Origin: Adhaeribacter terrigena
GTDB lineage: Bacteria > Bacteroidota > Bacteroidia > Cytophagales > Hymenobacteraceae
Assembly: GCF_016623615.1 (NCBI RefSeq)
Contig: NZ_JAEHFX010000006.1
Span: 1-64,000 of the forward strand
DNA: 64,000 nt
Direction: 5' to 3'
In this document: piece after piece, positions 42,856-50,509 of the stretch
Layout: each line of letters opens with the position of its first letter
Numbering within the stretch: position 1 is the stretch's first letter
Program-made: the position numbers and the translations under genes
Notes under the pieces: model-generated
Told to the model about the DNA's origin: nothing
The model's input: the letters and a program-made list of their open reading frames with translations, nothing else
Databases searched by the model: none

Positions 42856-43039
42856 TTGAATGAGAGAATGATTGAATAATGCACTTCGTGAATCAGAGCA
42901 TGTTAGGATTCTTGATTGAGTGAATGATGGAATATTAGGACTGGCGCTACCTGGCGCAAGTGTGAAGCACCAGAAATAATTCTCTAATTCAGTAATTTAC
43001 GATTCACTAACTCTATCATTCAATCATTCTCTCATTCAA
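42856..43039. repeat. GAATGA-type inverted-repeat island
   Basis: A perfect 22-bp inverted pair, starting TTGAATGAGAGAATGA at 42856-42877 and repeated inversely at 43018-43039, with weaker pairing continuing inwards for ~20 bp. About 100 bp in the middle, with no ORF. It fills the gap between preA and the OmpA gene and ends 3 bp from the preA stop. Confidence 0.75.
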
Positions 43040-43042
43040 AAA

Positions 43043-44392
43043 TCAAACTTTCGCCTCGTAATGCAGCGGCCGTTTGGTTACGAAAGCCTGCTCGGTTGGG
43101 TTGGCGTGGTGCAGCAAACCGCCGGCTCTAGGGTCATTGAAATCAGTGGGAATATCGCCGGCTGCGGTCATTTGCTTCCAGGTAAGGTGCTGACTGCCAT
43201 CATCTACGCGCTCCATGGTAATGCAGCCTTCCGAAGGACAAACCAGCGAGCATAAATTACAGCCCACGCAGTTTTCCTTAATGATGTACGGAATCCGGGA
43301 ACCTTCGCGCAAACCGATTGCCTGATGCGCGCCGTCCTCGCAGGCAGTATAGCAAAGCTGGCACTCAATGCATTTTTCTTCGTGAATTTCAGCTTTTACT
43401 TCGTATTTCAGGTTCAGATTTTCCCAGGAAGTTACGTTTGGCACGGCTTTGCCCACGATCTCGTTTACGCTCGCAAAACCTTTCTCATCGAGGTAATTAT
43501 TCAGGCCCGAAGTCAGCTCCCGGATAATGCCAAAACCGTAATGCATTACCGCCGTGGCGATCTGCACCGACCCCGAACCCAGCAGCATAAATTCCACCGC
43601 ATCGCGCCAGGTTTCTATGCCGCCAATGCCGGAAATGGGTAAGTTAAATCCGGGAATCTGCGCGCAGTTCTTCACCATATTCAAGGCGACCGGTTTTACC
43701 GCCGGACCGCAGTAACCGCCGTTCGTACTTTTACCATCTACAATGGGATAAGGCACAAAATTATCAATATCTACGCCCACTAAACTCTGAATGGTATTGA
43801 TAAGCGAAATCGCGTTGGCGCCGCCCGCTTTGGCCGCAATGGCCGGCTGCGTTATATCCGTAATGTTCGGGGTAAGTTTTACGATGACTGGTATTTTAGC
43901 CACTTCCATCACCCATTCCACAATGGTCTGCAATACCTTCGGCTCCTGCCCTACCGCCGAACCCATGCCCCGCTCGCACATGCCATGCGGGCACCCAAAG
44001 TTCAGCTCAATCCCGTCAGCCCCCGCATTTTCTACGTCGCGCACAATTCTATGCCATTCTTCCCGCGTCTGAAACATGAGCGAAGCAATTACAGCACTGT
44101 CGGTAAAGCGCTTTTTCACTTCTTCAATTTCGCGCAGGTTATCCGCTACCGGCCGGTCAGAAATCAGCTCGATGTTGTTGAAACCGACCATGCGTTTATC
44201 CTTATAATTCACGCTACCGTAGCGGCTCGACGTATTGATTACCGGTACCGCCAGCGTTTTCCAGACCGCCCCGCCCCAACCGGCATCAAACGCTTTCATG
44301 ACCTGGTAACCGGTATTGGTAGGCGGCGCGGAAGCCAGCCAAAACGGGTTCGGAGATTTTATACCGGCGAAATTAATGGAAAGATCGGCCAT
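43043..44392 (-). CDS. preA: NAD-dependent dihydropyrimidine dehydrogenase, catalytic subunit PreA
   Basis: A 449-residue flavoprotein that reduces uracil and thymine to the 5,6-dihydro forms. Residues ~1-310 form the FMN barrel (FAGIKSPNPFWLASAPPTN, INTIQSLVGVDID and GIGGIETWRDAVEFML are typical); residues ~335-400 carry two [4Fe-4S] clusters, CIECQLCYTACEDGAHQ and CVGCNLCSLVCPSEGC, which link the FMN to the partner PreT. Its length is somewhat above that of E. coli PreA because of the C-terminal tail. The partner gene is 107 bp upstream. Confidence 0.96.
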   Translation of the reverse strand: MADLSINFAGIKSPNPFWLASAPPTNTGYQVMKAFDAGWGGAVWKTLAVPVINTSSRYGSVNYKDKRMVGFNNIELISDRPVADNLREIEEVKKRFTDSAVIASLMFQTREEWHRIVRDVENAGADGIELNFGCPHGMCERGMGSAVGQEPKVLQTIVEWVMEVAKIPVIVKLTPNITDITQPAIAAKAGGANAISLINTIQSLVGVDIDNFVPYPIVDGKSTNGGYCGPAVKPVALNMVKNCAQIPGFNLPISGIGGIETWRDAVEFMLLGSGSVQIATAVMHYGFGIIRELTSGLNNYLDEKGFASVNEIVGKAVPNVTSWENLNLKYEVKAEIHEEKCIECQLCYTACEDGAHQAIGLREGSRIPYIIKENCVGCNLCSLVCPSEGCITMERVDDGSQHLTWKQMTAAGDIPTDFNDPRAGGLLHHANPTEQAFVTKRPLHYEAKV

Positions 44393-44480
44393 GGTTTTTA
44401 TATATTAGTAGTTAGACACGAGTAGCAAGACTTTTAAAAAGCATGCTTAACCTGGTCAATTTATATTTAATTTTCTTTAT

Positions 44481-44522
44481 ACTTTTTCAGTTTAAAACGC
44501 TATCGTTTTTCGGTTAAAAACT
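44481..44522 (-). repeat. TA16 repeat copy 22 (symmetric) carrying a stop codon
   Basis: ACTTTTTCAGTTT, core AAAACGCTATCGTTTT, then TCGGTTAAAAACT. On the minus strand the core AAAACGATAG supplies the final Lys-Arg codons and TAG stop of preT. One of the best full-length palindromes in the window. Confidence 0.85.
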
Positions 44523-45831
44523 GGTGAATGCCTTTTGCGGCACGCTTGCCTTCGTTGGCCGCATTTACTACTTCCATTCCGCCGTTAGCGGCATCGCCGC
44601 CGGCGAAATATTTCGGTTTAGTGGTCTGGAAAGTAGCTTCGTTTATTTTAATGGTGCCGTTGGAAGCGAGTTCTAATCCGGAAATTTGGTGCAACAGATT
44701 GCGTTGTTTTTCCTGGCCAGTCGCTTTAATAACCATGTCGCAGGGCAAAATAAATTCGCTGCCGGGAATGGTTGAAATTTTGCCGTTCAACGTTTCGGTG
44801 CGGATGAATTTTACGCCGGCTACTTTATCGGTTCCTAGGATTTCCAGGGGCTGCACGTTGAATATTCCTTTGACGCCGGCATGTTTGGCTAATTCATATT
44901 CAAAGGCGTAAGCACCCATTTCGGTTTGGTCACGACGGTATGCTAAAACTACTTCTTCGGCTCCCATCCGGGCACTTTCCGAAGCGGCATCCATGGCCGT
45001 ATTACCGCCGCCGAGCACAATTACTTTTTCGCCGACTTTTATTTCTGCATGATTAAGCCGCAATTGTTCGATAAATTCTACCGCGCCTAAACAGTTTTCC
45101 AGATTTTCGCCGGGCATTTGCAAGCTTGCCGTTTTTCCTAAACCCACGCCAATAAAGACGGCATCAAATTCGGTTTCCAGTTTTTGCAGGTCTTCGGCGG
45201 TTTCAATTTTAGAGTTGTATTTTATTTCAAAACCGAATTGCTTTTGCAGAAAATCCATTTCGGCCAGCACTTCTTCGTTGGTGATTTTATATGGCGCCAC
45301 GCCGTGCACGGTTAAGCCCGAAGGCAGACTTTTAGCCTCGAAAACGGTAGCGTTATAGCCCGAAAAACTCAGCTCGCAGGCGCAGCTTATTCCCGCCGGC
45401 CCGGCTCCAATAATCGCCACTTTTTTGCCGTTTTTCGGTAGCGTTTTGTAAAGCGGTTTTCCGGTTTTAAGGACTTTATCCGTAGCGAAATTCTGCAACC
45501 TGCCGATCTCGATGGCTTTTACGCCCTGGTTGGTATACACGCAGGCGCCTTCGCACAAAACTTCCGTAGGGCAGACTTTGCCGCAGGCATTACCGAAATA
45601 ATTGGAATCGTAAATGGTTTTGGCCGCACCGCTTGCATTACCGGAATTTATCTGCCTGATAAACAACGGAATATCGATACTTGTGGGACAGGCATTTACG
45701 CAGGGCGCATCGTAGCAGAAAAGGCAGCGGCCGCTTTCGTAATACGCTTCGTTGGCATTCATGAGCGGTTTAATCTGCGCAAAATTCGCCTCAAAATCTG
45801 CTTCCGTTGCCGGGGTTTTATATTCAGCCAT
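44500..45831 (-). CDS. preT: NAD-dependent dihydropyrimidine dehydrogenase, FAD subunit PreT
   Basis: A 443-residue GltD-like flavoprotein that passes electrons between NAD(H) and PreA. The N-terminal Fe-S part has CLFCYDAPCVNACPTSIDIP and CGKVCPTEVLCEGAC; then come the FAD-binding VAIIGAGPAGISCACEL and the NAD-binding VIVLGGGNTAMDAASE, and near the end FAGGDAANGGMEVVNA. The protein pairs with PreA in the reductive pyrimidine pathway. The gene lies 107 bp upstream of preA and its stop codon is in a TA16 repeat; a second TA16-like copy lies within the frame at 45419. Confidence 0.95.
   Translation of the reverse strand: MAEYKTPATEADFEANFAQIKPLMNANEAYYESGRCLFCYDAPCVNACPTSIDIPLFIRQINSGNASGAAKTIYDSNYFGNACGKVCPTEVLCEGACVYTNQGVKAIEIGRLQNFATDKVLKTGKPLYKTLPKNGKKVAIIGAGPAGISCACELSFSGYNATVFEAKSLPSGLTVHGVAPYKITNEEVLAEMDFLQKQFGFEIKYNSKIETAEDLQKLETEFDAVFIGVGLGKTASLQMPGENLENCLGAVEFIEQLRLNHAEIKVGEKVIVLGGGNTAMDAASESARMGAEEVVLAYRRDQTEMGAYAFEYELAKHAGVKGIFNVQPLEILGTDKVAGVKFIRTETLNGKISTIPGSEFILPCDMVIKATGQEKQRNLLHQISGLELASNGTIKINEATFQTTKPKYFAGGDAANGGMEVVNAANEGKRAAKGIHQFLTEKR
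45419..45447 (-). repeat. TA16-like copy 23 inside preT
   Basis: ACTTTTTTGCCG and TTTTTCGGTAGCGTTTT, coding on the minus strand for KTLPKNGKKV just before the FAD-binding motif. Confidence 0.5.
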
Positions 45832-45884
45832 TTTTTGAATGGTTAATTGCTGATAGTTGGTTGTTTTCTGGATTCTTAAACAAA

Positions 45885-45997
45885 GTCATTCTGAGCCTGT
45901 AGAAGAAACTAACTGGTACTATTATGGAATTTCAGCGTAGCGAAAAATTGCTTACAGGTTCGGTATGCGTTAGTTCCCTCCTTACGTCGGGATGACC
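45885..45997. repeat. GTCATTCTG...CGGGATGAC island
   Basis: Ends GTCATTCTG and CGGGATGAC are imperfect inverses, with GAAACTAAC and GTTAGTTCC as inner inverted words. Sequences of this look recur between Bacteroidota genes. It lies upstream of preT, in a 429-bp gap without genes. Confidence 0.5.
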
Positions 45998-46080
45998 GGA
46001 TAAATGGATGATGCAAAAATTTAATCGCAATTCTTTAATCGTAATAATCAGTGGAATTGATTTGTCGCAATATGCCCGCA

Positions 46081-46098
46081 GCCAGGTCGCGACCTGGC
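46081..46098. repeat. Perfect 18-bp palindrome
   Basis: GCCAGGTCGCGACCTGGC equals its own complement. It stands isolated in the gap upstream of preT; about 50-100 bp further lie the near-repeats GTTCCGACAAA and GTTCCGATAAA. Confidence 0.55.
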
Positions 46099-46195
46099 CT
46101 TACATTTCACAGCTATTAAAAAATCAAAAGAATCACGTTCCGACAAAAAATCCTGGCTATCTTTTTAATCCTGAAAATCGGGTTCCGATAAAACG

Positions 46196-46240
46196 CAGAA
46201 GCAAACGAATGAACAAAATTCCATCATCCGTTTGCTTCTG
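46196..46240 (-). terminator. Hairpin after the beta-ureidopropionase gene
   Basis: Perfect 12-bp arms CAGAAGCAAACG and CGTTTGCTTCTG, about 20 bp after the stop codon at 46261 on the minus strand. The long loop and weak T tract make it less certain as an intrinsic terminator. Confidence 0.6.
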
Positions 46241-46260
46241 TTTCATTTTCTGAATTTAGA

Positions 46261-47130
46261 TTAAAGCGCCGTTAATTCCTGGTAAGTTTCCGGGCGTCGG
46301 TCGCGGTAGAATTGCCATACGGAACGCACTTCATCGATCAGGCTCAGGTCGAATTCGGAGATCAGCAGTTCGTCGTTATCTTCAGAAGCTTCGGCGAAGA
46401 TTTTGCCGCGGGGATCTACGAAATACGAGTTACCGTAGAATTTACCGATGTTCCAGGGTTTTTCGGTGCCTACGCGGTTGATGCAGCCCATGAAATATCC
46501 GTTGGCCGCGGCGTGGGCCGGCTGCTCCAGCTTCCATAAATACTGCGACAAACCTGCTACCGTAGCCGAAGGATTATACACAATTTCTGCGCCGTTCAAC
46601 CCCAGCGCGCGGGCGCCTTCCGGGAAGTGACGGTCGTAGCAAGTATAAACGCCCACTTTGGCATAGCGCGTCTGGAAAACCGGGTAGCCTAAATTGCCCG
46701 GCTTGAAATAAAATTTCTCCCAGAAACCCGGGTGCAGGTGCGGAATGTGGTTTTTGCGGTATTTCCCCAGCAAAGTGCCGTCGGCGTCTATTACCACTGT
46801 GGTGTTGTAAAGTACGCCGGCCTGCTCTTTTTCGTAGATCGGCACCACCATTACCATCTGGTATTTTTTGGCGTATTCGGCCATCAGGTCGGTAGTTGGG
46901 CCGGGAATAGATTCGGCGGCTTCGTACCATTTAATATCCTGACCGGCACAGAAATACGGGCCGTTGAAAATTTCCTGAAGACACAGGATCTGTACGCCTT
47001 TTTGGCCGGCTTCGTCGATGTAGGGCAAATGCTTTTGCAGCATTGCTTCCTTGATCTCTTCTACACTGGCATTTTCGGCCACTTCCGGCATGCTCATCTG
47101 GATCAGGCCGGATTTTATTTTACGGGACAT
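46261..47130 (-). CDS. Beta-ureidopropionase (N-carbamoyl-beta-alanine amidohydrolase)
   Basis: A 289-residue nitrilase-superfamily enzyme with the triad Glu in CLQEIFNGPYFC, Lys in GKYRKNHIPH and Cys in VYTCYDRHFPEGARALG. These sequences are those of the plant and animal beta-ureidopropionase branch, which splits N-carbamoyl-beta-alanine into beta-alanine, CO2 and ammonia, the third step of reductive pyrimidine breakdown. Its place between preTA and dihydropyrimidinase supports this over a general carbon-nitrogen hydrolase. It ends QELTAL. Confidence 0.93.
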   Translation of the reverse strand: MSRKIKSGLIQMSMPEVAENASVEEIKEAMLQKHLPYIDEAGQKGVQILCLQEIFNGPYFCAGQDIKWYEAAESIPGPTTDLMAEYAKKYQMVMVVPIYEKEQAGVLYNTTVVIDADGTLLGKYRKNHIPHLHPGFWEKFYFKPGNLGYPVFQTRYAKVGVYTCYDRHFPEGARALGLNGAEIVYNPSATVAGLSQYLWKLEQPAHAAANGYFMGCINRVGTEKPWNIGKFYGNSYFVDPRGKIFAEASEDNDELLISEFDLSLIDEVRSVWQFYRDRRPETYQELTAL

Positions 47131-47377
47131 ATTGGTGCGGTTTTAAATACTGATTTCAGGCTTAAAATTAGCGGAAAGGTTTATAAAAACTACCATTCCA
47201 AAGCATTTGTAAGATAATTGCTTCCTAACACAAAACCTAAAATTCGAAGAACTAAAATTCAGAACGGAATTTTAATAAATCAGCAAATTGCATTAAGTTC
47301 AACTTTATCCTTCCTGCCATTTTTAAGGTGCTAAATTTGTTAATAAAGTTCTTAAATAGAAATGTATAAAACCTTCG

Positions 47378-48109
47378 CTATTCTTTAGATTTCAGAAGGT
47401 TTAAATTAAAAATTAAACCTGCACTGGCATTAAAGGGAGAAAACTCGAAATAATGATTATACCCGTAATTCTTTAATGGAAACGTAACACCAACCTGACT
47501 TGAGATCATCAGGAACTTTAAAATGTGGTATCGAAGGGTAAAAGCACCTTCAGCATAAACGTAGGAATTCGCAATGTCTTTGTAATCAGTTCTGGAGTCA
47601 TCGTCGATCTTATAATAATTGACCCAAAGCAACCTTGGGGTTAAGGCGAATTCGAGTTTATTTTCTTTTCTTCCAAAATCTGCCTGGATTCCAAAGCGGC
47701 TGTATTCCACTTTTTGGTTTGTTTCATAGGTCGATCCAGCGGTATTTGCACCTTTCCAGAAACGAGAATACATGCCTTTTCCGGCCAGCGCATATAACTC
47801 CCAAATCCAGTCAGATTCTGTTCTATTAAATATACCGGCTCCTACTTCTTTAAAGTGGTGTTTTTTAATTTCGTAATTAATGGCAGAATATACGTCCCTA
47901 TCTTCCCCCATGTTGTTGTAACTCGCCAAAAGTCCAATATTCTTTGTAACCGCAACGGCTGCCTGTCCTTCCAGGCCATTGAAGCTTTTATGCCCCCCAA
48001 TTTGAACCTGACCTTTTTGCTGTAACAAAGGGGAATTCACCACATTCTGACGATATATGCCACAAGAAGTTAGTCCGATGAGCAGCACCCAAAAGCTATA
48101 TTTAATCAT
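47378..48109 (-). CDS. Lipoprotein with predicted outer-membrane barrel
   Basis: A 243-residue protein with lipobox LTSC (Cys 16). The mature part is a run of alternating amphipathic strands (for example GQAAVAVTKNIGLLASYNN and KFLMISSQVGVTFPLK) and no recognised domain; it looks like a small outer-membrane beta-barrel or surface lipoprotein. It sits between the beta-ureidopropionase and dihydropyrimidinase genes on the same strand, so it might take up pyrimidines, but that is only position-based. Confidence 0.6.
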   Translation of the reverse strand: MIKYSFWVLLIGLTSCGIYRQNVVNSPLLQQKGQVQIGGHKSFNGLEGQAAVAVTKNIGLLASYNNMGEDRDVYSAINYEIKKHHFKEVGAGIFNRTESDWIWELYALAGKGMYSRFWKGANTAGSTYETNQKVEYSRFGIQADFGRKENKLEFALTPRLLWVNYYKIDDDSRTDYKDIANSYVYAEGAFTLRYHILKFLMISSQVGVTFPLKNYGYNHYFEFSPFNASAGLIFNLNLLKSKE

Positions 48110-48222
48110 AGCGCATACTTAATTTTATATAGAACTAAAAGCGGTGAATTTTAAAAAAGATTTCATCCTTATCTAAAAATCAATAAAGCAATTAATTCAA
48201 AATAAAAAAAAGCGTTGGCTAA

Positions 48223-49602
48223 TTAAATCACACCACTTACCTGTTTCCGCTTCAGGAATTTGCCATACCCTTTCTCCACCAGCACTTCATTCTCCGCAAT
48301 CACTTTTTTACCTCTTAAGAATACCGTTTTGGTTTTGCCGGTAACTTCCCAACCTTCGTAGGCGGAGTAGTCGCAGTTCATGTGGTGGGTTTGGGCGGAG
48401 ATGATGTGTTTTTCGTTCGGGTCGAAGAGCAGGATGTCGGCGTCGGAACCGATGGCGAGGCAGCCTTTTTGTGGGAACATGCCGAAGATCTTGGCGGCGT
48501 TTGTACTCATCACTTCCACGAATTTGTTCAGGGAAATTTTACCTTTGGTTACACCTTCCGAGAACAGCAATTCTACGCGGTGCTCAATGCCCGGCGCACC
48601 GTTCGGAATCTTCGAGAAATCGTGTTCGCCCATTTTCTTTTGCTCCCAGAAAAACGGACAATGATCGGTAGCCACCACCTGCAGCAAACCGGCGTTAATG
48701 CCCGCCCAAAGGGCAGCCTGGTCTTTTTTCTCGCGCAACGGCGGACTCATCACCCACTTGGCGCCTTCAAAATTCTTTTCGTACAAACTTGCGTCTAAAG
48801 TCAGGTATTGGATGCAGGTTTCGGCCATTACTTTCTGGTTGCGTTTGCCGGCATCGCGTACGTGGTTCAGGGCGCCTTCGCAGGTTAAATGCACAATGTA
48901 AGCGGGCACGCCGGTGTAATTGGCCATATCCGCGAAACGGTTGCTGGCTTCGGCTTCGGTAACTTCGGGCTGCGATAAATAATGGTACAGCGGCGTGGTA
49001 TTGCCGGCTTTCAGGTTTTTGGCAACCAGGTAATCGATCATGTCGCCGTTGGTGGCGTGGGTGGTAACCATGCCGCCTTGTTTTTTCACTTCTTCCATCA
49101 GGGCCACCATCATGCGGTCGTCCACCATTAAAGCGCCTTTGTAGGCCATAAACGTTTTGAAACTCGTGATGCCTTCTTCCACCATTTCCTTTATTTCGGG
49201 CTTCGTGTTTTCGTTGAAATCGGTAACGGCCATGTGGAAGGAATAATCACCCACCGCGTTGCCATTGGCGCGGCCGCTCCATTCGTCAAACGCGTGGCGA
49301 AGCGATTTGCCCTGGGTTTGCAGGATGAAATCGATAACCGTGGTGGTGCCGCCAAACAAAGCTCCGCGGGTGCCGGTGGTATAATCGTCGGAAGAAAAAG
49401 TACCCATGAACGGCATGCTCAAATGCACGTGCGGATCGATGCCGCCGGGGAAAACCATTAAACCCGATGCGTCAATTTCTTCGCCGGCGGTTACGTTCAG
49501 GTTTTTGCCAATTTGAGATATCGTTTCGCCTTCAATGAAAATATCGGCGGTAAAATCTGCGTCTGCGGTTACAATGCGGCCGTTCTTGATCAGGATGCTC
49601 AT
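48223..49602 (-). CDS. hydA: Dihydropyrimidinase
   Basis: A 459-residue amidohydrolase-superfamily enzyme that opens dihydrouracil and dihydrothymine. Seen: the metal-binding GGIDPHVHL (about residues 54-62), the lysine of SFKTFMAYKG that is carbamylated in the family (about 147-150), later His ligands in TTHATNGDM and YIVHLTCEG, and the catalytic Asp in VATDHCPFFW. This is the second step of the reductive pathway; preA, preT and beta-ureidopropionase lie next to it on the same strand. Confidence 0.96.
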   Translation of the reverse strand: MSILIKNGRIVTADADFTADIFIEGETISQIGKNLNVTAGEEIDASGLMVFPGGIDPHVHLSMPFMGTFSSDDYTTGTRGALFGGTTTVIDFILQTQGKSLRHAFDEWSGRANGNAVGDYSFHMAVTDFNENTKPEIKEMVEEGITSFKTFMAYKGALMVDDRMMVALMEEVKKQGGMVTTHATNGDMIDYLVAKNLKAGNTTPLYHYLSQPEVTEAEASNRFADMANYTGVPAYIVHLTCEGALNHVRDAGKRNQKVMAETCIQYLTLDASLYEKNFEGAKWVMSPPLREKKDQAALWAGINAGLLQVVATDHCPFFWEQKKMGEHDFSKIPNGAPGIEHRVELLFSEGVTKGKISLNKFVEVMSTNAAKIFGMFPQKGCLAIGSDADILLFDPNEKHIISAQTHHMNCDYSAYEGWEVTGKTKTVFLRGKKVIAENEVLVEKGYGKFLKRKQVSGVI

Positions 49603-49662
49603 GGTTTTTCAGCGGTTAAATGTGCGGTTTAAAGGTGCTGAAATTTTCAGGAACGGACAAAT

Positions 49663-49695
49663 AAAAAAAGCAACCCGGTTAAAGAGTTGCTTTTT
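49663..49695 (-). terminator. Terminator after the collagen-like lipoprotein gene
   Basis: Arms AAAAAAGCAAC and GTTGCTTTTT with an A tract on the left that reads as a T tract on the minus strand. It runs into TA16 copy 24. Confidence 0.75.
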
Positions 49696-49696
49696 G

Positions 49697-49738
49697 AGTT
49701 TTTCAGGTAAAAAGGATAGCGTTTTGGGTAAGAAAAAA
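49697..49738 (-). repeat. TA16 repeat copy 24 (tail on both sides)
   Basis: AGTTTTTCAGGTA, core AAAAGGATAGCGTTTT, then GGGTAAGAAAAA. It lies 95 bp upstream of the dihydropyrimidinase start. Confidence 0.75.
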
Positions 49739-49791
49739 TATTCCTTCTTTAAGACAAGCTATCCAAAGGGGGACTTATCTTCACAAACATC

Positions 49792-50304
49792 TTAATCCTG
49801 TAGCTTCAGAATTTCTTTCGTAACCTCGTAATTTTTCCAGTTGGCACCGGGGTTTGCTTTTCGGAATGAATCCGGAATGATAACCACGCGTACAACCATG
49901 CTGGCTGGCGCACTAGGGGTGGAATTGTCTACATTGAAACGGTAAATGGTAATGCCGCCGTCATAAAATTCGTAGTTGGTGGTTACGTTGCCATAAGTAT
50001 CTGGCAGGGGAATCCAGATCGGATTATTTGGCCCGGAAATACGCTGATAAACCATTACCAGGCCATAATCAGTTACGTCAGGCGTTATTTCCGGCATATT
50101 TACAGTAGCGTAATACCACCGGTACTGGCTGTTGTAAACCCAGGTATTCAGGGTGATGTGTTCGGTGCTGATTACGTTAGCATTACCGGCAGGGCCCTGT
50201 GGGCCTGTAGCCCCCGGAGGACCCATCGGCCCGGGTGTATCGCTATCGTGAATGGTGCAGCTGGTAAAGGCCAGCAAAAAGAATAAATAGAAGAGCTTTT
50301 TCAT
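49792..50304 (-). CDS. Lipoprotein with short collagen-like segment
   Basis: A 170-residue lipoprotein (lipobox AFTSC, Cys 16). Just after the anchor come five Gly-X-Y triplets, GPMGPPGATGPQGPAG (about residues 25-40), like a collagen stalk, followed by a ~125-residue beta-rich domain (VYNSQYRWYYATVNMPEIT and later MVVRVVIIPDSFRKANP). Similar small collagen-stalk lipoproteins occur in Bacteroidota; function is unknown. The triplets suggest a trimer that lifts the domain off the membrane. Confidence 0.75.
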   Translation of the reverse strand: MKKLFYLFFLLAFTSCTIHDSDTPGPMGPPGATGPQGPAGNANVISTEHITLNTWVYNSQYRWYYATVNMPEITPDVTDYGLVMVYQRISGPNNPIWIPLPDTYGNVTTNYEFYDGGITIYRFNVDNSTPSAPASMVVRVVIIPDSFRKANPGANWKNYEVTKEILKLQD

Positions 50305-50328
50305 AACAATTGAGGTAAAGTTAATTGC

Positions 50329-50356
50329 AGTTTTCGGGTTAATAAGAATAGCGTTC
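50329..50356 (-). repeat. TA16 repeat copy 25 (degenerate)
   Basis: AGTTTTCGGGTT and AATAAGAATAGCGTTCT, 25 bp upstream of the collagen-like lipoprotein start. Confidence 0.55.
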
Positions 50357-50427
50357 TGGTATTTCGCCGCAAGTTAGTAATTCGCATTTAATCCGATAAT
50401 TCCGGTAATACAATTTACATACCAATA

Positions 50428-50462
50428 AAAAAGCAGCCCCGGAATTTCCAGGGCTGCTTTCC
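50428..50462 (-). terminator. Terminator after the CxxCGCG porin-like gene
   Basis: Arms AAAGCAGCCC and GGGCTGCTTT around a CGGAA/TTTCC loop, with an A tract on the plus strand that is the T tract for the minus-strand gene ending at 50510. Confidence 0.8.
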
Positions 50463-50509
50463 TTATTCTGTCTATTTTTTCCTTTATTTCAGGGAAAGTT
50501 TAGAATGGA

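Noticed and set aside
46008-46253. 81-codon plus-strand ORF upstream of preT
   Set aside because: It is written across the palindrome, direct repeats and a hairpin arm of the gap; composition is not coding-like and nothing is recognised.
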